A DNA stretch of 64,000 bases from DATKUK01 sp035530655 (GTDB lineage Bacteria > Planctomycetota > Phycisphaerae > UBA1845 > DATKUK01), in contig DATKUK010000102.1 of assembly GCA_035530655.1 (NCBI GenBank), positions 143,199 through 207,198 on the forward strand, read 5' to 3'. A program made the translations under genes and the position numbers. Below are positions 16,101 to 24,970 of this stretch, in pieces. Within the stretch, counting starts at the first letter, position 1; each line of letters opens with the position of its first letter. The notes beneath the pieces were generated by a model. That model was not told the origin of the DNA. It ran no database searches and saw only the letters and a program-made list of their open reading frames with translations.

Positions 16101-18359
16101 TCGTCGATCGACGTGGCAGCCGGCCGCATCCTCGTGCCCAACACCTCGCCGGAGCTGGTCTTCACCACGCCGCCCTCCGGTCAGAATCTCAACGTGCCGC
16201 TCGGGGCGGGCGCGGTCTTCGGGTTCAACTTCCGTGACGCTGAGGACGACGTTCGTGTCAAATTGTTCCTCGACCCCGATACCAACCACAGCAACGGCAA
16301 CGAGGTCCGCATCGACAAGGGCAACACCACGCTGGACTTCGACCCCAATGATCCGCGAGGACATGCCTACACGCAGAATTGGGACGGGACCAACTTCAGC
16401 GGACAGACCGTCGAAACCGGCACGTACTTCCTGTACGCAAAGCTGAACGACGATACGAACCCGGAGGTGACCGTCGAGGCTGGGGCGAGCCGGAAAGTAA
16501 ACGTGATCGGCGTGACGGCACTAGCCAGCGGAACCGGTGCTGACGTGGCCAACACCGGAGGTTCCGGTCCGTTTACCTTGATCGACGGTGGCGCTGACTT
16601 CGTGGGCGCTGGGGTCACCGAAGGAGACCGCGTCAAGATTACGGGCGGGACGGGTGCGAACGTAGGCGTCTATAGCGTGACGGCGATTGCGGCGAACATG
16701 CTGACGCTGGACGAGGATGCAGGCGACTCCGGCGGCGCGGGTAACGTCGTTTACCAGGTATTCGAGAAGGACCCGCCCACGGCAGCTGTCATCGTGATGG
16801 CCACGCCGGCCAGCAATCAGCAGGTCAGCGAGGGTGACGACGTGTCGATTACCTGGGCCGACCTGACGGCGACGGGGAGTGAGACCATTACGCTGGTCTA
16901 CTCGACCAGCAGCACGGCCGACGCCGGCGCCGAGGTCGGCGCCGCCGAAACGCTGATCCGCTCGGGCATCCAGGCGGCGTTGGACGGCGTGAATGACCAA
17001 GCCACCTGGGACACCAGCGGCATGGCGGCCGGCACTTACTACATCCACGGCAAGATTCTCGCGGGCGCGACCGTCAAGGATACGTCCACGGCCAAGGGCA
17101 GCGTTGAGATTACCGGTGCGGCTATCACCCCGTCACTGGCGTTCAGCGAACCGGCCATTGAGAAGGATGTTGTCGTGGGCGGTCCAGGTGTCGGCGACAA
17201 CGATCCGCCGTTGGGTATCATTTGGCAGTACGAGAGCGGTGCCACCGGCAACATAAGCCTGTTCATCGACCGGGACACCATCAACACCAACGGCACCGAA
17301 CGCCTGATTCTAAGCAATCGTAAGCAACCAGCAGCCCCAGCGGGCGCTACCGATAGCTTTCCGCCGGCAGGAGTGTGGAAACTCACCGACCTAGACGGAG
17401 TCGACGTGCCGACGGGCAAATACTTCATGCGCGGCGTGCTGAATGTCAGCGGCTCGAGCCCTGTATACGCGACGGCGCCGGGACGGGTCAATATCCGCAA
17501 GACGGTCGACTCGCCATTGATACTGCTGACTGCACCCGCTGCGGATATCAGTATAACGACCGCCCAGTCGCGCCAGGTCGCGATCAACTGGAATGCGGAC
17601 GACCCGGGAGGCAACGCCGAAGTACATCTCTGGTACAGCACGACCGCCAATGCAGACAACGATACGCCTCGGATCCTAGAAACTGCAACAGGTGGACCTA
17701 TCACCCGCCTGGGTGATGTCAAGAATGCTTCGGGTTTTGAGTTGGTTGATCGACGAGCTACGTTTGAAGGTATTGTGGATCCCAACGATCAGGTCAGAGT
17801 GGTCAGCGGCACGGGAGCAGTGGTCGGGACGTATACGGTTACGGAAGTCGAACGCACGGTGCTCACTCTGGATGCAGATCCCGGTGACTCGGGCGACAGC
17901 GGCGACGTAGCCTACGTAGTTGCGGATGAAGTTCTCGCGACCGGTTCAAGTGCGGACGTAAGCAACGCAGCGGGCCTCGGACCGTTCACGTTAACAGATC
18001 CTGCTGCTGCCTTTGCCGGTGTTGTGGATCCCAACGATCAGGTCAGAGTCGTCGGCGGCACAGGAACGGTGGTCGGCACGTACACCGTTACTCTTGTGGC
18101 AGATCAAGAACTAACCTTGAGTGCCAATGCGGGTGATTCTGGTCTTGCAGGCGATGTGGTCTACGTCGTCGGGCATGAAGTGCTTGCCAGTAGCGGGCGC
18201 GTTGCAGCGTCGGAAGGGACGTTCACATGGTTTATCAATCCCGGCGATCTGGCTGTGGGCACCTACTACATCCACGCGGTGATCGGCAGCGGTGCTCGAT
18301 ACATCAACGATGAGGACCGTGATACGACCCTTGGACAGCTCACGGTGAGAGCCCCATAG
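13125..18359 (+). CDS. Giant secreted Asp-rich repeat protein
   Basis: The protein has 1744 residues. A signal peptide covers residues ~1-27 (MIRSFIAGGMRWR then LVLTGLLALPALTC); the ALTC end could be a weak lipobox. The mature part is very acidic and rich in Asp, with DLDGDGRLND-type calcium-binding loops and many Ig-like or cadherin-like beta modules with AxPxGxYxIFxxI/GTYYIHG strands. Two modules of about 235 residues (13969-14675 and 14676-15376) are near copies of each other. A smaller module of about 83 residues recurs near 16510, 17700 and 17930. It is probably a cell-surface or extracellular structural protein; partners are unknown. It sits upstream of the DUF6599/DUF362/polyferredoxin genes on the same strand but is separated from them by a hairpin. 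Confidence 0.75.
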   Translation: MIRSFIAGGMRWRLVLTGLLALPALTCVQPPERLTPETEPFDLRISVSRPAEDVVFSDAEPVEIRWSDLGPYDLDGDGRLNDPPDGSTVMIQLDPDPNDPDSGNEIDVLGPFDAVPDDDLYEFDGLDADGEIVEAGVYYVLATMDTGDETLTDASLGTIRVPLAFSEPETDVELNIVDDSTTIAWTADDGGIAGGTVDFGLDPDPVDHTDEGEGEDEDEKYFLKGQPLTDGDFTLSGAVIGSAGIADGTYYLFARIEQPGFDTMYITSPVQITIGAFGPPTLEFVDLDNDVEKIVGDIVIIKWEDDDADDNAKIDLFVVDDVTGDEVQLLNDRLEDADGSQDRYNWNTTGMRPAAYRVKATISDDTSTVEVVADGKIILRSCTDCPLITITSPAADVDGMVMNRIRIRWQDDTPVAGAKVALYYDDDPNPMEAAETGDPEVRITPVDGLPGNLDGTDADSFEWVLRPDDLAQPAVPGGTYWIFGYIGKAQVPVPPSISTHGYSVAAGKVTVDDSPPELEFIGLAGDVDAIVGDTIIIEWEDRDPDDNAKIDLFVVDGVTGVEEQLLNDRLEDADGLQDEFDWDTTGMRPAVYRVKAIISDDTSTVEVVANGKIILRSCADCPLITITSPSGDIDATAVDKIEITWQDDTPAAGAKVALYYDDDPNPMEAADPNETRITLASGLPGNPDGTDYDDFEWDLRPEDLTEPAVPAGEYWIFGYIGKSDVPEPPSTDIDGYSVAAGKVTVGNTPPQLEFTTPGDTDETLIIDDPNDPNSTDLTIKWNSRDADDPITIELFIDLDGNHDNGNERPINTATINADVGPESDEEEWNNPSDGVVDASGAAVPPGEYTLFALVDDGINDPVVVEAEGKIIIQSGPGSQPQITMVEPLVDVSPTVGSPILLSWQDDNTVAGTKIQLRYDDDPIPDQGTETGDNEVNIDALRDANPDGSADQFSWSWHPDPSVNPANILLPAVPEGEYYVFGYIGGADPVNSPSSIDVAAGRILVPNTSPELVFTTPPSGQNLNVPLGAGAVFGFNFRDAEDDVRVKLFLDPDTNHSNGNEVRIDKGNTTLDFDPNDPRGHAYTQNWDGTNFSGQTVETGTYFLYAKLNDDTNPEVTVEAGASRKVNVIGVTALASGTGADVANTGGSGPFTLIDGGADFVGAGVTEGDRVKITGGTGANVGVYSVTAIAANMLTLDEDAGDSGGAGNVVYQVFEKDPPTAAVIVMATPASNQQVSEGDDVSITWADLTATGSETITLVYSTSSTADAGAEVGAAETLIRSGIQAALDGVNDQATWDTSGMAAGTYYIHGKILAGATVKDTSTAKGSVEITGAAITPSLAFSEPAIEKDVVVGGPGVGDNDPPLGIIWQYESGATGNISLFIDRDTINTNGTERLILSNRKQPAAPAGATDSFPPAGVWKLTDLDGVDVPTGKYFMRGVLNVSGSSPVYATAPGRVNIRKTVDSPLILLTAPAADISITTAQSRQVAINWNADDPGGNAEVHLWYSTTANADNDTPRILETATGGPITRLGDVKNASGFELVDRRATFEGIVDPNDQVRVVSGTGAVVGTYTVTEVERTVLTLDADPGDSGDSGDVAYVVADEVLATGSSADVSNAAGLGPFTLTDPAAAFAGVVDPNDQVRVVGGTGTVVGTYTVTLVADQELTLSANAGDSGLAGDVVYVVGHEVLASSGRVAASEGTFTWFINPGDLAVGTYYIHAVIGSGARYINDEDRDTTLGQLTVRAP
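13969..15376 (+). repeat. Two ~700-bp tandem direct repeats within the surface protein gene
   Basis: Unit 1 (13969-14675, ~707 bp) and unit 2 (14676-15376, ~701 bp) are highly similar in DNA as well as protein, for example around 14041-14140 versus 14758-14850 and 14209-14300 versus 14914-15000. Third and later modules (from 15377) are much more diverged. The last duplication is therefore recent or kept alike by gene conversion. Confidence 0.8.
17700..18175 (+). repeat. ~249-bp tandem repeats in the 3' part of the gene
   Basis: Two copies carry the shared block GTGGATCCCAACGATCAGG (at 17775 and 18024), each encoding VDPNDQVRVVxGTGxVVGTYTVT. A third, more diverged copy is encoded near 16510-16760 (GDRVKITGGTGANVGVYSVT). 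Confidence 0.75.
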
Positions 18360-18400
18360 ACGTCCGGTGTGACTATCCGTGCGCGGTATGCACGACTATC

Positions 18401-18434
18401 CAGGGCGGGCCCCCCGGCTCGCCCTGTTGTTTGC
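18401..18434 (+). terminator. Probable terminator after the surface protein gene
   Basis: CAGGGCG pairs with CGCCCTG around a GC-rich inner stem, followed by TTGTTTG. It lies 42 bp after the stop codon. The T-run is short, so termination may be partial. Confidence 0.5.
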
Positions 18435-18542
18435 GCGGCAGCCGGACGGGTTGACGAGCATCCCCATGACGCGATAATGGGGCGTCGGGTTCGAGCCGGC
18501 CAATGGGGTCGAGCAGTCGGCCCGTTTTTGCCTGCGATCGCC

Positions 18543-20030
18543 ATGCCTAACTTCCTTCACCGTCGTACCCAACGCAAACAAGTACCGGTTACCGAGAAGG
18601 TAATCGGCGCGATGCTCCTGATCTTGCTGGGGGCGATTCTCGCAGCCATCTTCGTCACCGTTGCCCGCGACAGAAGCGAGCTTTTCGCCGCGCCGATCGA
18701 GCAGGCGGGGCGGCCAGATGAGTCTGAGACCCAACTGCTCGCGGGTCGACTGCTGCCCGCCTCTGCCGCCGACGAGCAATGGAAGCTCGACCCGAATTCG
18801 GTCACATCGCAGGAAGGCTCCGAAGCGGCACTGGTGTTGGGTGCTGTCTACCACACGCTCGCACCCACCCAAAGCTCGGCAAACGTCCGGATTCATCGCT
18901 TCGCGGATGCGGCTGCGGCGCGGCAGACGTTCCTGAACTATAAGCCCTTCGACGTGGAGACGGCCGAGTCGATCCTGCTTGGCCTGACCGGTCAGACTAC
19001 ACTCGGGATGGAGGATTATCTTCTCGACGACAAGGTGCGGTTCTGGAGCGGCCGTCACTACACCGAGATTCAGTACGAGGGCGCGTCGGCAGACGATCGA
19101 GCCAAAGCCGTCGCGCTGGCCGCCGCGCTGGCCGAGCGGCAATTGGCCTACGGACCGCCGGCGCCCAGTCGCAAGGCCGACCAACCCTCAGCCGAGCAGG
19201 GCCAGCAAGAAGCAGCGCTTGGAGCGGGCGTTCTCCCACCGCCGGAAGACGCCGACTGGAAAGGGCCTGAAGCCGTGCGCGTATTCGGGCCCGCCAATCT
19301 CTACGAGAAGATCAACGGCAGGGCGGGGCTCTACTTTTCATTCGGGTTCGTCAAGCTGACTTTCGGCACGTACCGCCACGCGAAGCAGGGCGAGCAATAC
19401 GTCGACTGTTACGTCTATGACATGGGCGAGTTGGAGAATGCCTTCGGCATGTTCAAGGTCGAGCAGGGGGGCGACACCGAGCCAGTCCAGATCGGCCGCG
19501 AGGGCTATGTGGCCGAAGACAGCATCTTTTTCTGGAAGGGTCCCTGCTACGTACAACTGCTCGTGCCGCAGTCGGGCCAGGCCTACAGCCGGTTCGTGCC
19601 GGCGCTGGCCGAGGCGGCGGCTGAGTTGATCGAAGACGACGGGCGCAAGCTGTGGGCCGACGCGGTGCTGCCCCAGCAGGACCGCATTGATCGCTCGTTC
19701 GCCTATGTGCGGGCCGATGCGTTCAGCCTGGACTTCCTCAAGAACGTGTACACCGCCGAGTACCAGGCGGGCGAAACGACCTGGACGCTCTTCGTTCACC
19801 GTGCGCCCGACGACCGGCAGCCTCGCGACCTGCTGAGCAAGTACGGCGAGTACCTGGCCAAGTACGGAAAGGTCGAGTCCCGATCCGAAGACTATCTGGT
19901 GGGGCATGTGAGCGGATACTACGACGCCGTCTTTGCCGACGGGCGATACTTCGCCGGGCTGAACGGCTGTGCCGATCGCGGCGTCGCCGAATCGCGTGCC
20001 CGTGCCCTGCGCGAGGCGCTCCAGGAATAG
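18543..20030 (+). CDS. DUF6599 family membrane-anchored protein
   Basis: The protein has 495 residues from ATG 18543. One N-terminal transmembrane helix (VIGAMLLILLGAILAAIFVTV, residues ~20-40) is followed by an outside domain. GPANLYEKINGRAGLYFSFGF, SGRHYTEIQY and YVDCYVYDMGELENAFGMF resemble the DUF6599 signature (LYEYINGAAELY..YGF). The biochemical role of the family is not known. It is followed 4 bp later by the DUF362 gene and then a polyferredoxin gene, so the three are likely co-transcribed. I chose this start because the upstream extension (18369-18542) crosses the preceding terminator and lacks similarity. Confidence 0.7.
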   Translation: MPNFLHRRTQRKQVPVTEKVIGAMLLILLGAILAAIFVTVARDRSELFAAPIEQAGRPDESETQLLAGRLLPASAADEQWKLDPNSVTSQEGSEAALVLGAVYHTLAPTQSSANVRIHRFADAAAARQTFLNYKPFDVETAESILLGLTGQTTLGMEDYLLDDKVRFWSGRHYTEIQYEGASADDRAKAVALAAALAERQLAYGPPAPSRKADQPSAEQGQQEAALGAGVLPPPEDADWKGPEAVRVFGPANLYEKINGRAGLYFSFGFVKLTFGTYRHAKQGEQYVDCYVYDMGELENAFGMFKVEQGGDTEPVQIGREGYVAEDSIFFWKGPCYVQLLVPQSGQAYSRFVPALAEAAAELIEDDGRKLWADAVLPQQDRIDRSFAYVRADAFSLDFLKNVYTAEYQAGETTWTLFVHRAPDDRQPRDLLSKYGEYLAKYGKVESRSEDYLVGHVSGYYDAVFADGRYFAGLNGCADRGVAESRARALREALQE

Positions 20031-20034
20031 CCGT

Positions 20035-21102
20035 ATGACCGAAGATCACGACGACCGCAATGATCATCCCACCCGGCGGGAGTTCCTCCGGCGGGGGGGC
20101 AGCGCGGTAGCGGTGGCTGCCGGAGCGACGGCGGCCGGCCTGCTGCTGTATGACCCGACGGGCAAGCGCGGGCTGGGGCGGCCCGCGCCACTGAAGCTGA
20201 AGAACTACTTCGCGTCGATCGACTACGGCGCGTCCGAGCCGCACCTCTCGGTGGCCCGCGGGCGCGATGTGGCGCGCATGGTGTCGGCCGCGCTCGAACC
20301 GATGGGCGGCATGAAACGCTTCGTCAAAGTCGGTGACGTGGTGCTGCTCAAGCCGAACGTCGCGTTTGACCGCGCCCCGACGATGGGCGCCACGACCAGC
20401 CCGGCATTGGTGGCCGAGGTGGCCCGTCTTTGTCGCCAGGCCGGGGCCAAGAAGGTGATCGTCGCCGACAACCCGATCGAGTCGCCGGAGGGCTGCTTCG
20501 CCAAGACGGGGATCGGCCAGGCCGCTCGCGAGGCGGGAGCGGTGGTCATGCTGCCATCGGCGAGCCATTTCCGCGAGGTGGCGGTCCGCGACACACCGCC
20601 CGACGCAGGCCGCGGCGAGATCCTGGGCTCGTGGTCGATTCTCTGGCCGCCGCTGGCCGAGGCCGACAAGGTGATCGGCCTGCCCACCGTCAAGGACCAC
20701 AACCTTTGCTACGCGTCGCTGGGCATGAAAGGGTGGTACGGATTGCTGGGCGGGCGGCGCAATCAGTTTCACCAGGCCATCCACGAAATCATCAGCGACC
20801 TGGGCTACATGATCAGCCCGACGCTTATGATTGCCGACGGCACGCGTGTGCTTATGCGCAACGGGCCGACCGGCGGGCGCCTGCAAGACGTGAAGGCGGG
20901 CAACACAATCGTCGCCGCCGTGGATCAGGTGGCTTGCGACGCCTGGTGCTACGAGAATCTGCTCGGGCGCGATCCGGCCAAACTTGCGTATCTGGAGATG
21001 GCGTGGGAGAAGTTCGGGCGCGGTCAGCTTCCGCATCGGCTGGGGCAGCGCGACTGGCAGGACTACAAGCGACGCGGTCTCGTCGCCGAGGTAAACGTAT
21101 AA
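20035..21102 (+). CDS. DUF362 protein with Tat signal
   Basis: The protein has 355 residues. The N-terminus carries a twin-arginine motif, TRREFLRRGGSAVAVAAGA, so it is exported folded, often with a cofactor. The body has the DUF362 hallmarks: VGDVVLLKPNVAFDRAP, TSPALVAEVARLCRQAGAKKVIVADNP, and TVKDHNLCYASLGMKGWYGLLGG. DUF362 proteins often go with Fe-S proteins; their reaction is unknown. The C-terminal ferredoxin domain found in some members is absent, but the next gene supplies many Fe-S sites. It begins 4 bp after the DUF6599 gene. Confidence 0.8.
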   Translation: MTEDHDDRNDHPTRREFLRRGGSAVAVAAGATAAGLLLYDPTGKRGLGRPAPLKLKNYFASIDYGASEPHLSVARGRDVARMVSAALEPMGGMKRFVKVGDVVLLKPNVAFDRAPTMGATTSPALVAEVARLCRQAGAKKVIVADNPIESPEGCFAKTGIGQAAREAGAVVMLPSASHFREVAVRDTPPDAGRGEILGSWSILWPPLAEADKVIGLPTVKDHNLCYASLGMKGWYGLLGGRRNQFHQAIHEIISDLGYMISPTLMIADGTRVLMRNGPTGGRLQDVKAGNTIVAAVDQVACDAWCYENLLGRDPAKLAYLEMAWEKFGRGQLPHRLGQRDWQDYKRRGLVAEVNV

Positions 21103-21164
21103 GTTGCTTCATGCAGACGCCCGACGACAGGGCAGGCGGCTTCCGAATCGGCAAGAGGTAGGCA

Positions 21165-23018
21165 GTGAGGATCACCACCGTAAGGATTATCTGCCAGAGC
21201 GTGTTGTTCTGTGTGTTTCTTGCGCTCTCGCTGCTGACCACGTTCGCCTATCTCGACAGCCTGCCGGGCCTGAAGCTGTGGCTGAGCAAGTTCCTCGAGA
21301 TCGATCCGCTCATCGCCATTTCGACCGCCATCACCACCCACACGGTCTACAAGGGTCTGTTGTGGTCGCTGGTGCTGCTGGTCCCGACGCTGTTCCTCGG
21401 GCGGTTCTTCTGCGACTGGATGTGCCCATACGGATCGCTGCATCACTTCGTGGGTTGGGCGTTCAACCGGCGCAACACCAAACATCGCATAGAGTCGAAC
21501 CGACATCGCCCGCTGTACCGCTTTAAGTACTACTTGCTGGTGGCTTTGCTGGCGGCAGCCGTGCTGGGCAGCCTGCAAATCGGCCTGCTCGACCCGCTCT
21601 GCCTGCTGCATCGTTCGGTGGCGGTGTCGGTCGCGCCGACGTGGGATATGGCCGTCACCGCCATCGAACGAGGGCTCGACGTCAACCTGTCGACTTGGCG
21701 GTTCCGCCTCGATCCCGGCGTGTACCAGCTCGGGTGGGTCATCGGCGCGATCCTGTTCGTGCTGGTAGCTCTGAACGTGGTCATCCCGCGTTTCTTCTGC
21801 CGCTCGTTGTGTCCGCTCGGGGCCACGCTCGGGTTTTTCAGCCGGTTCTCGCTGTGGCGCATCGACCGCGACCCGGACCGTTGCACTCATTGCGATCTCT
21901 GCCTGCGAAGCTGCGAGGCGGCCTGCGACCCCCAGGCCGATCTGCGCAAAGCGGAATGCTTTGTTTGCTTCAACTGCGTCGAGGAATGCCCGCACGATGC
22001 GCTGCGCTTTGCGTTTGTCCCTGCGGGCCGACGAGAGATAAGCGGTACCGATGTGGCCGGTCGGCGGGCGGTCTTCGCGGCGGTTGCGGGCTTCCTCTTC
22101 TATCCGTTCGCCCGCGCCAGTGCCCGCACGAAGCGCGACTTCTCGAGCAAGGCTATCCGGCCGCCCGGTGCGGTCGAGGAGCAGGAGTTTCTCGAACGCT
22201 GCGTGAAGTGCGGCCAGTGCATGCGCGTCTGCCCGACCAATGTGCTGCAACCGGCGGTGTTCGAAGCCGGTGTGGAAGGGCTGTGGACCCCCGTGATGAA
22301 CTACCGCATCGGCTTCTGTCAGACCTCCTGCACGGCGTGTGGGCACGTGTGCCCGACCGGTGCCATTCAGCACCTATCGGTAGCCCAGAAGCTGGGCGCG
22401 GGACCTCACGAGCAGGCCGGGCCGGTCCGTCTGGGTACGGCGCATTTCGATCGCGGCCGCTGCCTGCCATGGAGCAAGAACATTCCCTGCGTGGTGTGCG
22501 AGGAAGTTTGCCCGACCAGCCCGAAGGCCATTTATTCCGAGCGGATGCAACTGGCTATTCGTGACGGGGCCAAGCAGGTCGTCGCAGCCGGCGACCGGGC
22601 GGTTACTCTGGCTGAACAGCCGCGGCCTGGTGAGTTTGTCGCCGAGTCGGCACGGTTCGAGTTCAACCAGTTCGCCGGCGACCAGACGACGCGCTACTTC
22701 GTTGAGATTCTCCACGCCGACGGCGTCCGCGAGGTCCACCCGATTGCGTCGAACGACATCGACACGCTGCTGATCGCCGATCGGTGGCATCAGACACCTG
22801 CGGCGGGCGAGACGGCGGTCATCATGATCGAATTCCGCGTACCCAAGGTGGACGTGTCTCGCTGCACCGGCTGCGGGCTGTGCGAACACGAGTGTCCGGT
22901 TGTCTCAGACCGCCGCGCTGTGTACGTGACGGCCGAGGGTGAAACGCGCTCGCAGCACTACCAGGAAGCCGGGCGCAATCGCTCGGTCCGCCTGCTCCAG
23001 TCAAGCGGGGCGTCGTGA
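21165..23018 (+). CDS. Membrane polyferredoxin, NapH/CcoG-like
   Basis: The protein has 617 residues, with GTG 21165 preceded by AGAGGTAG. Residues ~1-230 hold about five transmembrane helices with NapH-type motifs FFCDWMCPYGSL and CRSLCPLG. The remainder carries about six 4Fe-4S-type groups: CTHCDLC, CFVCFNCVEECP, CVKCGQCMRVCP, CTACGHVCP, CVVCEEVCP and CTGCGLCEHECP. A further hydrophobic helix after GRR (near residue 300) splits the Fe-S region. It should pass electrons across or along the inner membrane. With the Tat-exported DUF362 protein and DUF6599 it forms a likely redox unit whose substrate is unknown. Confidence 0.85.
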   Translation: MRITTVRIICQSVLFCVFLALSLLTTFAYLDSLPGLKLWLSKFLEIDPLIAISTAITTHTVYKGLLWSLVLLVPTLFLGRFFCDWMCPYGSLHHFVGWAFNRRNTKHRIESNRHRPLYRFKYYLLVALLAAAVLGSLQIGLLDPLCLLHRSVAVSVAPTWDMAVTAIERGLDVNLSTWRFRLDPGVYQLGWVIGAILFVLVALNVVIPRFFCRSLCPLGATLGFFSRFSLWRIDRDPDRCTHCDLCLRSCEAACDPQADLRKAECFVCFNCVEECPHDALRFAFVPAGRREISGTDVAGRRAVFAAVAGFLFYPFARASARTKRDFSSKAIRPPGAVEEQEFLERCVKCGQCMRVCPTNVLQPAVFEAGVEGLWTPVMNYRIGFCQTSCTACGHVCPTGAIQHLSVAQKLGAGPHEQAGPVRLGTAHFDRGRCLPWSKNIPCVVCEEVCPTSPKAIYSERMQLAIRDGAKQVVAAGDRAVTLAEQPRPGEFVAESARFEFNQFAGDQTTRYFVEILHADGVREVHPIASNDIDTLLIADRWHQTPAAGETAVIMIEFRVPKVDVSRCTGCGLCEHECPVVSDRRAVYVTAEGETRSQHYQEAGRNRSVRLLQSSGAS

Positions 23019-23136
23019 CGGAATATCGGCCGATTACAACGGTCGAACTTATACAGGTTGTAGCCGTCCATGCACGACGCGACGCCGCACTAACATTAGC
23101 ACGAGTATGACTATCGTAAATACTCGGTTGACTGAC

Positions 23137-24891
23137 TCAACATGGGGTAGGGCAGGGGGGTGACGCCGTCTGCGCCACGTAGATCCAACGCTCGGTGGCC
23201 GGGCCGAAGTTCTTCCCGTCGCACCTGGCACGAGCCTGCACCACGTATGGCCCGGGCAGCACGTCGGTGAACAGCGCCTTTCCGTCAGCCGTCCGTCGGA
23301 CAGCGATGCACCGGCTGCGGTCGCGCGTCAACAGACGGCACTCGAACGCCACCTTGTCGGCCTGCCCTTGCCCGACAAGCGTACACTGCACCTCGACACG
23401 ATCGCCCCCAGCCGGGATGCGTGTCGGGTGGGTGGGCGAGAACACCGCGGTAATGCACTGATCCGGGTTGTGGCGTAACTGGAGCGTCGTCGCGTGGGCG
23501 GAGCCGCGATGGAGCACCACGTCCGGCACGGTAATCTCTCCAGGGCGCTGCACCGTCAACACTCTGGGTGAGTCCCCGCCGATCGTGTACACCAACGTCG
23601 AGCCGGAAGGCAGAGGAAACTGATGCGGCTGGCGAATGGTCACGTGGTAGCGTGTCTGCTCGACGGGCGCCCGCCACGCAGCCGTCGGACCGTCGAGCAG
23701 GAACGGGCTCACCTCCAGCCGGTCGGGCTCGTCGATCAGCCCATCCCAACGGACGAAGGCGTTAAGCATCCCGCGCGGGCAGCTTCGCGGATCGCAGTCG
23801 GCTTGCCACAACCCGCCGGCGTCGATCCCGAACTGTCCCTGGCCGACGTGCTGAAAGATGATGGCTGGTCGGTCGAGCCTCACCTGACCGGTGGCGACCG
23901 GCACGAAAGGAGGATACCAACGCCCCAATGGATCGTCCTTGTGGTGGGTGCGCTGATCCCAGACAAACGTGCCCGCGGCCCGGCCGGCCAACAGCAGGTC
24001 GTACAGCCCCGGCTTGCCAGACTCGACGGAAAGGTACTGGGTAAACGGCACCGTGCGGTCCTTAAGGCCGTGCTCGATCTGGAGCCAACCCGGGTAGGGC
24101 GGCTCGGCCTGGAGCCATCGTGCCGCGTTCAGGTAGTCCCAGACGCCGATGTCGGTGCCTGCTACGCGGAGGTTCCACTGCCTCGGGCCGAACAGTCGCT
24201 CAGCCTCATCGATCATCTGGGGTGCGCCGGCAGGCGTGATCAGCGGCTCGATGGCGAGGCACCCGACTAAATGCTCCGAATGGGTCAGCGCCAGCAGCAG
24301 CGCGCCCGTGCCGCCCATCGAGGCCCCATGCACCCATACGCGCCGGGGGTCGGCTCGGAAGCGTTCCAGGACGAACCGCAACGTATAAAGCAGCCGTCGC
24401 TGCGTGTAGGGCACCACCTGCGTATCACGCTGAGGCTGGGCGGGAAAACGCTCGTGGTAGCCGAACCACGCCGTGTGCCCGGGTTGTCGCTCCCCAAGCC
24501 AATGGGTCTGCGCCAGTGCGTCGGTGTTGTCGTCGGGGATCACGACGATGTGATCGGGCCATCGGCGCTCCCGCCGATTGAAATCGCCCTGGCGCGCGTG
24601 CAGAACCGTGACCACCGGCGCCGGCTCTGTCATGCTTTCCGCCGTTGGCCGCAATAGCGGCAGGCGTACCAGGAAGTCGTAGCAGACCGCCCCAACGCCG
24701 GGCGCGCTCATGGATGAGTCCGTTTCGTGTCGGAAGTGGTAATACCAGTAACCCCAGTGGCTGAAGTGTTTCACCAACGTCGGCTCACGGGGTTCGGCCG
24801 CCTGGAGCGGAACCCAGGCTGCCGCGGTTAGAAACAGGCAACAGACGGTTCGCCACGTGCCGGCCGATACGATCCTTCCCAGCCGCTCCAT
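23137..24891 (-). CDS. Secreted alpha/beta hydrolase
   Basis: The protein has 584 residues from ATG 24891. Signal peptide: RTVCCLFLTAAAWVPLQAAEP, cleaved after AxA near residue 29. The nucleophile elbow is VWVHGASMGGTGALLLAL (GxSxG). The likely Asp/His partners lie in later segments (IEHGLKDRTVPF has the conserved DxxVP of prolyl-oligopeptidase-like esterases, and THHKD). A beta-rich C-terminal part follows from about residue 390. It resembles planctomycetal PHB-depolymerase/esterase-like secreted hydrolases. The substrate is unknown. It is divergent from fur and converges on the polyferredoxin gene. Confidence 0.7.
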   Translation of the reverse strand: MERLGRIVSAGTWRTVCCLFLTAAAWVPLQAAEPREPTLVKHFSHWGYWYYHFRHETDSSMSAPGVGAVCYDFLVRLPLLRPTAESMTEPAPVVTVLHARQGDFNRRERRWPDHIVVIPDDNTDALAQTHWLGERQPGHTAWFGYHERFPAQPQRDTQVVPYTQRRLLYTLRFVLERFRADPRRVWVHGASMGGTGALLLALTHSEHLVGCLAIEPLITPAGAPQMIDEAERLFGPRQWNLRVAGTDIGVWDYLNAARWLQAEPPYPGWLQIEHGLKDRTVPFTQYLSVESGKPGLYDLLLAGRAAGTFVWDQRTHHKDDPLGRWYPPFVPVATGQVRLDRPAIIFQHVGQGQFGIDAGGLWQADCDPRSCPRGMLNAFVRWDGLIDEPDRLEVSPFLLDGPTAAWRAPVEQTRYHVTIRQPHQFPLPSGSTLVYTIGGDSPRVLTVQRPGEITVPDVVLHRGSAHATTLQLRHNPDQCITAVFSPTHPTRIPAGGDRVEVQCTLVGQGQADKVAFECRLLTRDRSRCIAVRRTADGKALFTDVLPGPYVVQARARCDGKNFGPATERWIYVAQTASPPCPTPC

Positions 24892-24970
24892 CGGATCCGC
24901 GGTGGGCGCAGCCCTGCTTGCCTGCCCGGACACGGTCGCTATGCTAAAGGTGAGCGAACGGTCCGACGAC

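Noticed and set aside
18486..18500. GGTTCGAG motif like a tRNA T-loop
   Set aside because: Flanking bases do not form a T-stem and no acceptor or anticodon arm fits.
23019..23136. GAGTAT/ATACTC repeat as terminator between convergent genes
   Set aside because: Six-base AT-rich stem with an 11-nt loop and no T-run; too weak to call.
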